A stretch of 64,000 bases of DNA from Paraburkholderia dinghuensis (GTDB lineage: Bacteria; Pseudomonadota; Gammaproteobacteria; Burkholderiales; Burkholderiaceae), in the NCBI RefSeq assembly GCF_003837865.1, contig NZ_RQIS01000004.1, positions 62,001-126,000 of the forward strand, in the 5' to 3' direction. Positions 15,709 to 24,177 of this stretch are shown piece after piece; position 1 is the stretch's first letter; each line of letters starts with the position of its first letter. The translations under genes and the position numbers were made by a program. The notes beneath the pieces are model-generated. The model searched no databases. It saw only the letters and a program-made list of their open reading frames with translations, and was not told where the DNA came from.

Positions 15709-16911
15709 ATGAAATCGGACAAGCTCCTGTCGTTCAAACTGATGCACGGTGCGATTGCCAGCACCGTGCTGTCGGTGGCTGTCTCCCTGGCGATCAGTGC
15801 AACGATTGCTGCGCCCATGAGCGCCTTCGCTGCAACGCAAGATGGCACGGCAGCCAAAACCACGAAGGCGAAAAAAGCCACCAAAAAGGTGGCGCCCGCT
15901 TCGGCGCCCGCCGCGGCAACGGCGCCGGCCAAGGTCTCTCAGAAGTCTGCTAAAGCGCCGGGCGCTGTCGCGTCCGGTGAGGACGCAGCGCGTCCGGTCA
16001 CGAAGAAAAAGCGCGTGGCCTACACGATGACCGGCCACCACCACACGGCGATGCGCCGTGTCACGTTCGAGCCGCGTCAGCCCAGCGTCGGCCAGGCGTT
16101 CGGCCTGCACGAATCGCCGGACGCGCTGGCGCTGCGCTCGGGCGTTGCCTACGTCGTCGACCAGAACACGCTCGAACCGCTTTTCGACAAGAACTCGCAC
16201 GCCGTCGTGCCGATCGCCTCGATCTCGAAGCTGATGACCGCAATGGTCGTGCTCGATTCGAAGGAACCGCTCACGGATCAGATCGAAGTCTCGGACGAAG
16301 ACCGCGACTACGAGAAGAACACCGGTTCGCGTCTCGCTGTGGGGTCGGTGCTGACGCGCGAGGACATGCTGCACATCGCGCTGATGGCGTCGGAGAACCG
16401 CGCCGCGGCGGCGCTTTCCCGTTTCTATCCGGGTGGCCGTCCGGCGTTCATCGCCGCGATGAACGCCAAGGCGAAGCAACTCGGCATGACGGATACGCAC
16501 TTCGAGAACTCGACGGGCCTTTCCAGCCAGAACGTCTCGAGCGCACGCGATCTCGTGAAGATGGCCAATGCCGCGTACCAGTACCCGATGATCCGCAAGT
16601 TCTCGACGGACCACAGCTACGACGTGTACACGGGCAAGCGCACGATTGCCTACAACAGCACGAATGCGCTGGTTCGCAATCCGTCGTGGGACATCGGTCT
16701 GCAAAAGACTGGCTTCATCAACGAAGCGGGTGAATGCCTCGTGATGCAGGCGACCATTCGCAACCGTCCGGTGATCATGGTGCTGCTCGATTCGAGCGGC
16801 AAATACTCGCGCTTTGCGGACGCGTCGCGCGTGCGCGCGTGGCTCGACGCCGGCGGCGCCGACCAGCAGCCGCGTATCACGAGTGCAGACGCGGGCGGCC
16901 CGGGAACCTGA
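15709..16911 (+). CDS. pbpG: D-alanyl-D-alanine endopeptidase (PBP7/8 family)
   Basis: The 400-residue S11-family serine peptidase cuts D-Ala-meso-DAP cross-links of peptidoglycan in the periplasm. A signal peptide ends at about residue 41 (AISATIAAPMSAFA). A Lys/Ala-rich linker of some 60 residues follows (44-105). The penicillin-binding motifs are SISK (Ser171, Lys174), SEN (228-230) and KTG (333-335). I chose the ATG at 15709; an in-frame TTG at 15673 falls inside the promoter. The cationic linker is longer than in E. coli PbpG and might bind the cell wall. A terminator follows. Confidence 0.9.
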   Translation: MKSDKLLSFKLMHGAIASTVLSVAVSLAISATIAAPMSAFAATQDGTAAKTTKAKKATKKVAPASAPAAATAPAKVSQKSAKAPGAVASGEDAARPVTKKKRVAYTMTGHHHTAMRRVTFEPRQPSVGQAFGLHESPDALALRSGVAYVVDQNTLEPLFDKNSHAVVPIASISKLMTAMVVLDSKEPLTDQIEVSDEDRDYEKNTGSRLAVGSVLTREDMLHIALMASENRAAAALSRFYPGGRPAFIAAMNAKAKQLGMTDTHFENSTGLSSQNVSSARDLVKMANAAYQYPMIRKFSTDHSYDVYTGKRTIAYNSTNALVRNPSWDIGLQKTGFINEAGECLVMQATIRNRPVIMVLLDSSGKYSRFADASRVRAWLDAGGADQQPRITSADAGGPGT

Positions 16912-16936
16912 TCGTCCTGAGCTTGTCTCCAATGCG

Positions 16937-16970
16937 AAACGCCCCGTTATTGCGGGGCGTTTGCTTTTTT
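16937..16970. terminator. Terminator between pbpG and the IclR gene
   Basis: AAACGCCCCG (16937-16946) and CGGGGCGTTT (16953-16962) form a 10-bp stem, followed by GCTTTTTT (16963-16970). It serves pbpG; the convergent IclR gene ends 24 bases further on. Confidence 0.85.
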
Positions 16971-16993
16971 GCAGTCGATGCGCGACGCAGCGC

Positions 16994-17800
16994 TTACGCA
17001 GTCTGCGAGGCGCCCTCGGCGGGCTCAGGGTGGTAGCCGAGCGATTCAGAGATGACCAGCGCGGTTTTGCTGAGCTGGCCGAGCCACGAATCCTGCAGGC
17101 GGTCGGCGGGCGCCGACAGCGAGAGTCCTGCGACCAGCTTGCCGGTGTCGTCGTAGATGCCGGCCGCGATGCAGCGCACACCCAATTCCAGTTCCTCGTT
17201 ATCGCGCGCACACGACTGCTGGCGCACGTGAGCCAGTTCGCGCTCGAGGCGGCTAAGGTCGGTAATGCTGTTGCGCGTGTGACCCGAGAGGCCAGTGCGC
17301 GTGGCGTAAGCGCGTACGCGGTTGGCTTCGTCGGCGGCGAGAAAGAGCTTGCCGACCGATGTCAGATGCAGCGGCGCACGTCCGCCGATCGCCCGCACGA
17401 CCTGCATACCCGAACGCTCCGAGTAGGCCCGCTCGATGTAGACGATCTCGTCGCCCTGGCGCACCGACAGATTCACGGTCTGGCCGGTGAGGCGGTGCAG
17501 CTCGCGCATCGGAGTGAGCGCGGCGTCACGTACCGAGAGGCGCGCTTTCACAAGATTGCCGAGTTCCAGCAGACGCATGCCGAGCCGGTAGGTGCCCGGA
17601 TCTGAGCGATCGACGAGCCGACAGCTCACCATGTCGTTGAGGATTCGGTGTGCAGTGGAGGGATGGAGTTCGGTGCGCTGCGCCAGTTCCTTGAGGCTGA
17701 CTGGATCGGTGTGCGCGGCGAGTGCGTCCAGCAGGCGCATCATCCGCTCGATCACCTGAATGGACGTCTTCTGATCGGGCGTGTTGCCACTTTCGCTCAT
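16994..17800 (-). CDS. IclR-family transcriptional regulator
   Basis: This 268-residue regulator has an N-terminal winged helix (about residues 15-75: SIQVIERMMRLLDAL, VSLKELAQRTELHPSTAHRIL) and a C-terminal IclR effector domain (GGRAPLHLTSVGKLFLA, GVRCIAAGIYDDTGKLVAGLSLSAP). IclR proteins are typically carboxylate-responsive. It is divergent from lutA across 177 bases, which makes the lactate-utilisation genes the obvious target; in other bacteria those genes are controlled by GntR-type regulators, so this pairing is an inference. The ATG at 17800 (MSESGNTPDQKTS) fits the family. Confidence 0.88.
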   Translation of the reverse strand: MSESGNTPDQKTSIQVIERMMRLLDALAAHTDPVSLKELAQRTELHPSTAHRILNDMVSCRLVDRSDPGTYRLGMRLLELGNLVKARLSVRDAALTPMRELHRLTGQTVNLSVRQGDEIVYIERAYSERSGMQVVRAIGGRAPLHLTSVGKLFLAADEANRVRAYATRTGLSGHTRNSITDLSRLERELAHVRQQSCARDNEELELGVRCIAAGIYDDTGKLVAGLSLSAPADRLQDSWLGQLSKTALVISESLGYHPEPAEGASQTA

Positions 17801-17977
17801 GGGTTCGTATTCGGTTGACGCGTGAAGCGGAAGCCCATTGTATCTCGTATCGTGAAAAAGGGAAGCGCCAGGCGGCCCTTTATGCTGCTGCGCGTCATCA
17901 CGGACGGCCTGCAACGATGCGTTGGTAACGTGCGCGAAACGTCGGATAATCGGGGACGGTTTAAGAGAGGAGCCGCC

Positions 17978-18700
17978 ATGCGAGTGGGTTTGTTCGTCAC
18001 CTGTCTGATCGACACAATGCGTCCCGAGATCGGTTTTTCGACGATCAAGCTGCTGGAGCAGGCCGGCTACGAAGTGGAGGTGCCGTCTGCCCAGACCTGT
18101 TGCGGGCAGCCCGCCTACAACTCCGGCGAGCGCCCGCTCGCCCGCGATCTCGCCGAGAAAACGCTGCGCGAATTCGAGCAGTTCGACTACGTTGTGGTGC
18201 CGTCGGGTTCGTGTGGCGGCATGATCCGCGTGCACTACGGCGATCTGTTCCGCGACGACCCCGAACTCATGAGCCGCTACGGCAAGCTGCGCGAGCGCGT
18301 CTACGAACTGACCGACTTCCTCGTCAACGTCGCGAAGGTGTCGTTGCCGCCCGGTGAATTCCATGGGCCGGTCACCTATCACGATTCCTGCTCGGGCTTG
18401 CGCGAGCTTGGTGTGAAGGCCCAGCCGCGCGCGCTGCTCGCGCAGCGCGGCGTCGAAGTCCGCGAGATGAAGGACTGCGAGCATTGTTGTGGCTTCGGCG
18501 GGACCTTCGCGGTGAAGTACGGGGCGATTTCGACCGCCATCGCGGACGAGAAATGCGCGAATGTGCGGGCGAGCGGCACGGGCGCGGTCGTGCTCGGCGA
18601 TCTCGGCTGCATGCTGAATATCGAAGGGCGCTTGCGCAGGACCGGCGATACCGCGACGCGCGTGCTCCATATCGCCCAGGTGCTGGCGGGCGACGTCTGA
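17978..18700 (+). CDS. lutA: L-lactate utilisation Fe-S protein LutA (LldE-like)
   Basis: The 240-residue protein has the two cysteine-rich CCG domains of the LutA/GlpC/HdrB family: TCCGQPAYNSG near residue 40 and DCEHCCGFGGTFAVK near 168. With LutB and LutC it makes the non-flavin L-lactate dehydrogenase that oxidises lactate to pyruvate. GAGAGGAG stands upstream of the ATG at 17978. The frame continues upstream to 17822 but that part overlaps the divergent promoter region. It forms an operon with lutB, 73 bases downstream. Confidence 0.88.
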   Translation: MRVGLFVTCLIDTMRPEIGFSTIKLLEQAGYEVEVPSAQTCCGQPAYNSGERPLARDLAEKTLREFEQFDYVVVPSGSCGGMIRVHYGDLFRDDPELMSRYGKLRERVYELTDFLVNVAKVSLPPGEFHGPVTYHDSCSGLRELGVKAQPRALLAQRGVEVREMKDCEHCCGFGGTFAVKYGAISTAIADEKCANVRASGTGAVVLGDLGCMLNIEGRLRRTGDTATRVLHIAQVLAGDV

Positions 18701-18773
18701 CGCGCCACCGCTGCATAAGTCTGCCATTGAGCGTGCCATTTTCGCCGCGGTCTAACGCCCAGGATCCCAAGCC

Positions 18774-20213
18774 ATGCAAGTCCAGTCGATGCACTTCAAG
18801 GCGCGCGCCGGCCAGAAGCTGGCGGACCAGCGCCTCCAGCAGAACCTCACAAAGCTATCGACGAAGTTCGTCTCCGCGCGCGCCGAGGCGATCACGGCGA
18901 TCGACTTCTCCGCGACGCGTGCCGCGCTAAAGGCGCGGCGCAATCGTGCGCTGGAGAACCTCGACGTCTGGCTGGAGCAGTTCGAAGCCGAGGCGACGCG
19001 GCGCGGCGTCACGGTGCTCTACGCCGAGACAGCGCGCGATGCGGCGCGGCTCGTTGCCGATATCGCTCGCAAGCACGACGTGCGCAAGGTCATCAAGACT
19101 AAGTCGATGGTGTCCGAGGAGATGCGGCTGAACACGGTGCTCGAAGAGATGGGCGTCCAGTCGATCGAGACCGACCTCGGCGAATACATTCTGCAGATCA
19201 ACAACAACGAACCGCCGAGCCACATCATTGCGCCCGTCGTCCACAAGGACAAGGACGAGATCGCCGATCTCTTCGCGAAGACGCACCATAAGCCGCGCCT
19301 GACCGAGATCCCCGACATGACCCGCGAGGCGCGCGAGATGCTGCGGCCGCATTTCCTGTCGGCGGACATGGGCGTGACAGGCGGCAACTTCGTCATCGCG
19401 GAAACGGGCTCCGTCGTGCTGGTCACGAACGAGGGCAACGAGGGCATGTGCACGGTGATGCCGCGTGTGCATGTTGCGGTGACCGGGATCGAGAAGGTGC
19501 TGCCGACGCTGGAGGATCTCGCGACGGCCATGCGCCTGTTGCCACGCTCGGCGACGGGGCAGGCAACCTCCAACTATTTTTCCGTGCTGACCGGGCCGCG
19601 TGGCAAGGACGATCGGGATGGCCCGGAGCATATGTATGTGGTGCTCGTCGACGGCGGCCGCACGGGGCTGATCGGCGGGGAGTTCCAGGAGATGCTGCGA
19701 TGCATTCGCTGCGGCGCCTGCATGAACCACTGTCCCGTCTACCAGAAGGTCGGCGGGCACACTTACGGATGGGTCTATCCGGGGCCGATGGGGTCCGTGC
19801 TGACGCCCAGCTACGTCGGTCTCGACAAGGCGCTCGATCTGCCGCAGGCCGCCACGCTTTGCGGCGAGTGCAACAGCGTCTGTCCGGTCGGAATCCCGCT
19901 CTCCGATCTGCTGCGCAAGCTGCGCGAGAAACAGACGGAGCGGCACCTGCGACCATGGCGCGAGCGCGCGGCGCTGGCCGTCTGGGGCTGGCTCGCGCTC
20001 AATCCGGGCGTGTATGCGCTGATGACGAAGCTCGGTGTGCGCGTGCTGGAACGTATGGGCGGGCAGGCGCGGCTGATCCACAGGCTGCCGTTCGCACGCG
20101 GCTGGACCGACGGACGCGACATGCCCGCGCCGGTCGGCCGGACGTTTCGCGAGTTGTACGCCGCGCGGCACACGCACCTCGACACGACGGGGCGTCGGTC
20201 GCAAGCAGGCTGA
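18774..20213 (+). CDS. lutB: L-lactate utilisation Fe-S protein LutB
   Basis: The 479-residue protein combines an N-terminal LUD domain (residues 70-290; ETDLGEYILQIN, ADMGVTGGNFVIAETGSVV) with two [4Fe-4S] motifs, CIRCGACMNHCP near residue 310 and CGECNSVCPVGIP near 362, and a C-terminal helical DUF3390-like tail. This is the LutB/YkgF architecture. It should relay electrons from lactate within LutABC. No lutC follows in this window; the next plausible gene is a 72-residue membrane protein. Confidence 0.9.
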   Translation: MQVQSMHFKARAGQKLADQRLQQNLTKLSTKFVSARAEAITAIDFSATRAALKARRNRALENLDVWLEQFEAEATRRGVTVLYAETARDAARLVADIARKHDVRKVIKTKSMVSEEMRLNTVLEEMGVQSIETDLGEYILQINNNEPPSHIIAPVVHKDKDEIADLFAKTHHKPRLTEIPDMTREAREMLRPHFLSADMGVTGGNFVIAETGSVVLVTNEGNEGMCTVMPRVHVAVTGIEKVLPTLEDLATAMRLLPRSATGQATSNYFSVLTGPRGKDDRDGPEHMYVVLVDGGRTGLIGGEFQEMLRCIRCGACMNHCPVYQKVGGHTYGWVYPGPMGSVLTPSYVGLDKALDLPQAATLCGECNSVCPVGIPLSDLLRKLREKQTERHLRPWRERAALAVWGWLALNPGVYALMTKLGVRVLERMGGQARLIHRLPFARGWTDGRDMPAPVGRTFRELYAARHTHLDTTGRRSQAG

Positions 20214-20239
20214 GCAAGATTTTTCAAGCCTTCCAGGCG

Positions 20240-20270
20240 CACTGTTTAATCTGGAGCAACAGTGTGTTTG
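20240..20270 (+). terminator. Weak hairpin downstream of lutB
   Basis: CACTGTT (20240-20246) and AACAGTG (20258-20264) form a 7-bp stem followed by TGTTTG. It is a possible terminator 27 bases after lutB. Confidence 0.35.
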
Positions 20271-20366
20271 GCGTGACCGGGTTTTTCCTGATTGTGGATG
20301 TCTATATCATTTCGACTGGCGATAGTGTGTCCCGCGCGATCGCACCCCAGTCGAGAGATCCGCATC

Positions 20367-20585
20367 ATGAAAAGGAAAATATTGGTGTACTGGCCCCTGG
20401 CCCTGATCGTGCCGTTGGCGACGATTGCATGGATACACGCGTGGCAATCCGCCCAGCAGACGATGCCGCTCGCCGCTGGCGAGCTGACCGCCGAACTGGC
20501 TCGCGCCGTGTCATATGGCCTCGTCGGCAGCGAAGGGAAGGTGTCCGTCGGGGCGACTCGCGCTGACGTGCCACGTTCGATCTGA
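20367..20585 (+). CDS. Small hypothetical membrane protein
   Basis: A possible 72-residue protein starting MKRKILVYWPLALIVPLA: a basic N-terminus, one hydrophobic helix (about residues 5-22), then an Ala-rich soluble tail. I do not recognise a family. Codon use is only partly like the neighbours, and no clear ribosome binding site is visible (GAGAGATCC is 10 bases upstream). It lies between lutB and the phosphatase gene, whose probable -10 begins 14 bases after this stop. It may be a real small protein or a chance frame. Confidence 0.35.
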   Translation: MKRKILVYWPLALIVPLATIAWIHAWQSAQQTMPLAAGELTAELARAVSYGLVGSEGKVSVGATRADVPRSI

Positions 20586-20598
20586 CGGATGGGCTTTG

Positions 20599-20604
20599 TA
20601 TAAT
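20599..20604 (+). promoter_or_regulatory. -10 element for the LMW phosphatase gene
   Basis: A perfect TATAAT (20599-20604) preceded by TTTG. The hexamer 17 bases upstream (TTCGAT, 20576) is a poor -35. Start expected near 20611. Confidence 0.45.
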
Positions 20605-20654
20605 CGCGCCCGGAATCGATCTGCGCGACGCTTCGCGCGCCATCCCTCGACACG

Positions 20655-21137
20655 ATGAAAAACGTTTCAGTTTGTTTCGTCTGCCTCGGCAACATCTGCC
20701 GCTCACCCACGGCTGAGGCCGTGATGTTGCGTCTGGTCGAGGAGGCGGGGCTTGCTGAACACATCGGCGTCGATTCGGCGGGCACCGGGGACTGGCACAT
20801 CGGCGAGGCGCCCGATGCGCGTGCCCAGCGCGCCGGCGGTCGGCGCGGGTACGATCTGACGCCCCTGCGTGCGCGTCAGATCCGCGCAGACGACTTTCAG
20901 CGCTTCGATTTCGTCGTCGCGATGGACGATGCGAACGTGAGCGCGCTGCAGGATGTGTGTCCTGCGTCGATGCGTCACAAGATCCGTCTCCTGATGGAAT
21001 TCGCTCCGCAGCTGGACACGCTCGTGGTCGCGGACCCTTATTTCGGCGGCGAGGCTGGCTTCGAGACAGTGCTCGATCAGTGCGAGGCTGCCTGCGCCGG
21101 ACTTCTCGCGGCGATGCGCGGCCACCTGGCTGACTAG
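20655..21137 (+). CDS. Low-molecular-weight protein-tyrosine phosphatase
   Basis: The 160-residue LMW-PTP carries the P-loop CLGNICRSPT (nucleophile Cys10, Arg16) and the general-acid Asp in VVADPYFGGEAGFETV. Family members dephosphorylate bacterial tyrosine kinases of the Wzc/BY type or small phosphorylated substrates. No tyrosine-kinase or polysaccharide genes are nearby, so its partner is elsewhere. The gene stands alone in front of iscR, as in other Burkholderia as far as I recall. Confidence 0.88.
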   Translation: MKNVSVCFVCLGNICRSPTAEAVMLRLVEEAGLAEHIGVDSAGTGDWHIGEAPDARAQRAGGRRGYDLTPLRARQIRADDFQRFDFVVAMDDANVSALQDVCPASMRHKIRLLMEFAPQLDTLVVADPYFGGEAGFETVLDQCEAACAGLLAAMRGHLAD

Positions 21138-21231
21138 CGCGAGCGGGGAATGGCGCACGCACACCCCATTTCACGTTTTGCGGCGTTTTTGGGTATTCGT
21201 AGCCCACTTATTAACCCAAATAACGTCCCGG

Positions 21232-21256
21232 GTACTTGACTAAAATACTCATGTAT
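21232..21256. promoter_or_regulatory. IscR type 1 binding site, upstream copy
   Basis: By eye, this 25-base site starting GTACTTGACTAAAA and ending TCATGTAT matches about 22 of 25 positions of the E. coli type 1 consensus (half-sites YYGACT and AGTCRR). It overlaps the iscR -35. Confidence 0.7.
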
Positions 21257-21263
21257 TTATACT
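21236..21263 (+). promoter_or_regulatory. iscR promoter
   Basis: -35 TTGACT (21236-21241), a 16-base spacer, -10 TATACT (21258-21263); start expected near 21270. Both hexamers lie inside IscR-type sites, fitting autorepression. Confidence 0.65.
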
Positions 21264-21283
21264 TGACGAAAATTGTCGAGAAT
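21259..21283. promoter_or_regulatory. IscR type 1 binding site, downstream copy
   Basis: The site starting ATACTTGACGAAAA and ending TCGAGAAT again fits about 22 of 25 consensus positions. Its centre is 27 bases from that of the upstream copy, and it covers the -10 and start site. Confidence 0.7.
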
Positions 21284-21300
21284 TGTTGTCCCCAAACATC

Positions 21301-21834
21301 ATGAGACTCACCACGAAAGGCCGTTTCGCCGTCACGGCGATGATTGACCTGGCACTGCGCCAGGAGCAGGGCCCGGTGACGCTTGCGGGTATCAGCCAGC
21401 GCCAGCACATTTCGTTGTCTTACCTCGAACAGCTGTTCGGTAAGCTGCGCCGTCATGAAATCGTCGAATCGGTCCGCGGACCGGGCGGCGGCTACAACCT
21501 CGCGCGCCGCGCCGAGGATGTGACGGTGGCGGACATCATCATTGCCGTCGACGAGCCGCTCGACGCCACGCAGTGCGGTGGCAAGGGCTCCTGCGAAGGC
21601 ACCAAGCAGAACGACGGCCACTGCATGACGCACGAACTCTGGTCCACGCTGAACCAGAAGATGGTCGAGTACCTCGATTCCGTGTCGCTCAAGGATCTGG
21701 TGGAGAAGCAGCGCGAGCGCGACGGCGCCGCGCCCTCCGTGCTGCGCGACCGCCGCGCGGATACGCCCGCCCACGATCCGGTGCGCCCCGTCCCGCTGGG
21801 CCCGAACTCGATATTCAACATGGCCGGTTCATGA
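21301..21834 (+). CDS. iscR: Fe-S cluster assembly transcriptional regulator
   Basis: This 177-residue Rrf2-family repressor senses Fe-S status. The winged helix covers residues 1-65 (RLTTKGRFAVTAMIDLAL; LEQLFGKLRRHEIVESVRGPGGGY). Cluster ligands are Cys92, Cys98, Cys108 and His111 in QCGGKGSCEG...HCMTHELW; the third Cys is displaced by four residues relative to E. coli (Cys104, His107). The ATG at 21301 matches the family; an in-frame TTG at 21283 lies within the operator. Holo-IscR should repress its own operon through the two sites just upstream. Confidence 0.95.
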   Translation: MRLTTKGRFAVTAMIDLALRQEQGPVTLAGISQRQHISLSYLEQLFGKLRRHEIVESVRGPGGGYNLARRAEDVTVADIIIAVDEPLDATQCGGKGSCEGTKQNDGHCMTHELWSTLNQKMVEYLDSVSLKDLVEKQRERDGAAPSVLRDRRADTPAHDPVRPVPLGPNSIFNMAGS

Positions 21835-21892
21835 TCGCGGATCACGGCCAGCGCAATACACAAAGCAGCACACAGAATTTCCGGAGCGATAG

Positions 21893-23116
21893 ATGAAAAA
21901 CGACATTCCCCACCTGCCCATTTATATGGACTACAGCGCGACGACGCCCGTCGACCCGCGCGTGGTGGACAAGATGATTCCGTATCTGCGCGAGCAATTC
22001 GGCAATCCGGCGTCGCGCAGCCACGCTTACGGCTGGGATGCGGAGCGTGCCGTCGAAGAGGCGCGCGAGCAGGTCGCCGCGCTCGTGAACGCCGATCCGC
22101 GCGAAATCATCTGGACTTCCGGCGCGACCGAATCGGACAACCTCGCGATCAAGGGTGCCGCGCACTTCTACAAGAGCAAGGGCAAGCACATCGTCACGGT
22201 GAAGACCGAGCACAAGGCCGTGCTCGACACCTGCCGCGAACTCGAGCGCGAAGGCTATGACGTGACGTATCTCGACGTGCTCGACAACGGCCTGATCGAC
22301 CTCGACGTGTTCAAGGCCGCGCTGCGTCCCGACACGATTCTCGTTTCCGTCATGCACGTGAACAACGAGATCGGCGTGATTCAGGACATCGACGCGATTG
22401 GTGAGATCTGCCGCGAGAAGGGCATCATTTTCCACGTCGACGCAGCGCAATCGACGGGCAAGGCGCCCATCGACCTGCAAAAGCTCAAGGTCGACCTGAT
22501 GTCGTTCTCGGCGCACAAGACCTATGGCCCGAAGGGTATCGGCGCGCTCTACGTGCGACGCAAGCCGCGCGTGCGCATCGAGGCTCAGATGCACGGTGGC
22601 GGTCACGAGCGCGGGATGCGCTCGGGCACGCTGGCCACGCACCAGATCGTCGGCATGGGCGAGGCGTTCCGCATCGCGCACGAAGAAATGGCGACGGAAA
22701 ACGAGCGTATCCGCATGTTGCGCGACAAGCTGCTGAACGGCCTGAAGGAAATCGAAGAAACCTACGTGAACGGCGACATGGAACAGCGTGTCCCGCACAA
22801 CCTGAACATCAGCTTCAACTTCGTCGAAGGCGAGTCGATGATCATGGCGGTGAAGGACGTGGCGGTGTCGTCGGGTTCGGCGTGCACGTCGGCTTCGCTT
22901 GAGCCGTCGTATGTGCTGCGCGCGCTCGGCCGCAACGACGAACTGGCTCACAGCTCGATCCGTTTCACGGTGGGCCGCTTCACGACCGAAGAAGAAGTCG
23001 ACTTTGTGATCAACCTGCTGAAGACGAAGATCGCCAAGCTGCGCGAACTCTCGCCGCTGTGGGAGATGCACCAGGACGGCATCGACCTGTCGACCATCCA
23101 CTGGGCCGCGCACTGA
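21893..23116 (+). CDS. iscS: Cysteine desulfurase
   Basis: The 407-residue PLP enzyme releases sulfur from cysteine as a persulfide for Fe-S clusters and thiolated tRNA. The PLP lysine is in [12 protein letters not shown] and the mobile active-site Cys in [20 protein letters not shown], both as in E. coli IscS (404). It follows iscR by 58 bases. Confidence 0.97.
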   Translation: MKNDIPHLPIYMDYSATTPVDPRVVDKMIPYLREQFGNPASRSHAYGWDAERAVEEAREQVAALVNADPREIIWTSGATESDNLAIKGAAHFYKSKGKHIVTVKTEHKAVLDTCRELEREGYDVTYLDVLDNGLIDLDVFKAALRPDTILVSVMHVNNEIGVIQDIDAIGEICREKGIIFHVDAAQSTGKAPIDLQKLKVDLMSFSAHKTYGPKGIGALYVRRKPRVRIEAQMHGGGHERGMRSGTLATHQIVGMGEAFRIAHEEMATENERIRMLRDKLLNGLKEIEETYVNGDMEQRVPHNLNISFNFVEGESMIMAVKDVAVSSGSACTSASLEPSYVLRALGRNDELAHSSIRFTVGRFTTEEEVDFVINLLKTKIAKLRELSPLWEMHQDGIDLSTIHWAAH

Positions 23117-23202
23117 GCGCGCGAGACTGAAAGCCGATACGGCCGCAGCGCAATCGCGACTAGACGCATGCAGCGCGGCCAACGAATAGAAGGAGTGTGA
23201 TC

Positions 23203-23601
23203 ATGGCATATAGCGAAAAGGTTCTGGACCACTACGAAAACCCGCGTAACGTTGGCTCGTTCGCGAAGGACGACGACGCGGTCGGTACTGGCATGGTCGG
23301 CGCGCCGGCCTGCGGCGACGTGATGAAGCTGCAGATTCGCGTGGGCACGGACGGCGTCATCGAAGACGCGAAGTTCAAGACTTACGGTTGCGGTTCGGCG
23401 ATCGCATCGAGTTCGCTCGTGACCGAGTGGGTCAAGGGCAAGACGCTTGATCAGGCACTCGCGATCAAGAACACGCATATCGCGGAAGAGCTCGCGTTGC
23501 CGCCGGTGAAGATTCACTGCTCGATTCTCGCGGAAGACGCGATCAAGGCGGCGGTGGCCGATTATCGCCAGCGTCATACGGATCAAGTGGACGCGGCGTA
23601 A
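23203..23601 (+). CDS. iscU: Fe-S cluster scaffold protein
   Basis: This 132-residue scaffold has the three cluster cysteines in GAPACGDVMK, YGCGSAIASSS and KIHCSILAEDAI, and the LPPVK motif recognised by HscA. AGGAG at 23191-23195 is spaced for the ATG at 23203 (MAYSEKVLDHYENPRN), which I prefer over the in-frame GTG at 23197. Confidence 0.97.
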   Translation: MAYSEKVLDHYENPRNVGSFAKDDDAVGTGMVGAPACGDVMKLQIRVGTDGVIEDAKFKTYGCGSAIASSSLVTEWVKGKTLDQALAIKNTHIAEELALPPVKIHCSILAEDAIKAAVADYRQRHTDQVDAA

Positions 23602-23751
23602 GCGAGACGCGTGCTCGCGCATGGCAGGGGCGCAGCGGACGGAACACCGTCCGCTGCGGGGTTACGACTTTGAATGCAGGCAAGGGTTGCGCAGCGGCGC
23701 GAAGGGACGGCGGGTCCGGACCTTACGGCGCGATGGCGCGGCGATGACGCT

Positions 23752-24075
23752 ATGGCAATTACGTTGACGGAAAAAGCAGCACAGCACGTGCAGAAATACC
23801 TGGTGCGGCGTGGCAAGGGCGTGGGCCTGCGTCTCGGCGTGCGCACGACGGGCTGTTCGGGGCTTGCATACAAGCTCGAGTACGTGGATGAACTCGCGCC
23901 CGAGGACAACGTGTTCGAGAGTCATGGCGTGAAGGTCATCGTCGATCCGAAGAGTCTTTCGTACATCGACGGCACGCAACTCGACTTCGTGCGCGAAGGG
24001 CTCAACGAAGGCTTCAGATTCAATAATCCGAACGTAAAGGACGAGTGCGGCTGCGGCGAGTCCTTTCGCGTTTGA
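23752..24075 (+). CDS. iscA: A-type Fe-S carrier protein
   Basis: The 107-residue A-type carrier has its three conserved cysteines in TTGCSGLAY and DECGCGESF. It ferries clusters or iron to apo-targets. The ATG at 23752 gives [17 protein letters not shown]. The open frame upstream (from 23674) is Arg-rich and not typical. A terminator-like hairpin follows 18 bases after the stop. Confidence 0.95.
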   Translation: MAITLTEKAAQHVQKYLVRRGKGVGLRLGVRTTGCSGLAYKLEYVDELAPEDNVFESHGVKVIVDPKSLSYIDGTQLDFVREGLNEGFRFNNPNVKDECGCGESFRV

Positions 24076-24092
24076 GCCCGCGCGATGCGGTG

Positions 24093-24117
24093 AAAAGGCG
24101 GCCTGTGCCGCCTTTTT
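24093..24117 (+). terminator. Terminator-like hairpin inside the isc operon (iscA-hscB)
   Basis: A perfect 10-bp stem AAAAGGCGGC (24093-24102) and GCCGCCTTTT (24107-24116), a CTGT loop and a T-run to 24117. It has the full form of an intrinsic terminator but lies within a conserved operon, so partial readthrough is expected. Confidence 0.7.
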
Positions 24118-24177
24118 GACTTTTGATGGGATGCGCGCGGCGCGCCCGATGGAGCCCCGCCGGGGCAGCATAATTCG

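Noticed and set aside
15377-15709. 110-codon frame on the minus strand before pbpG
   Set aside because: Codon use unlike neighbours, no ribosome binding site and no similarity recognised; it runs through the pbpG promoter.
18484-18930. 148-codon frame overlapping the lutA end and lutB start
   Set aside because: Out-of-frame Arg/Ser-rich product; lutA and lutB explain the region.
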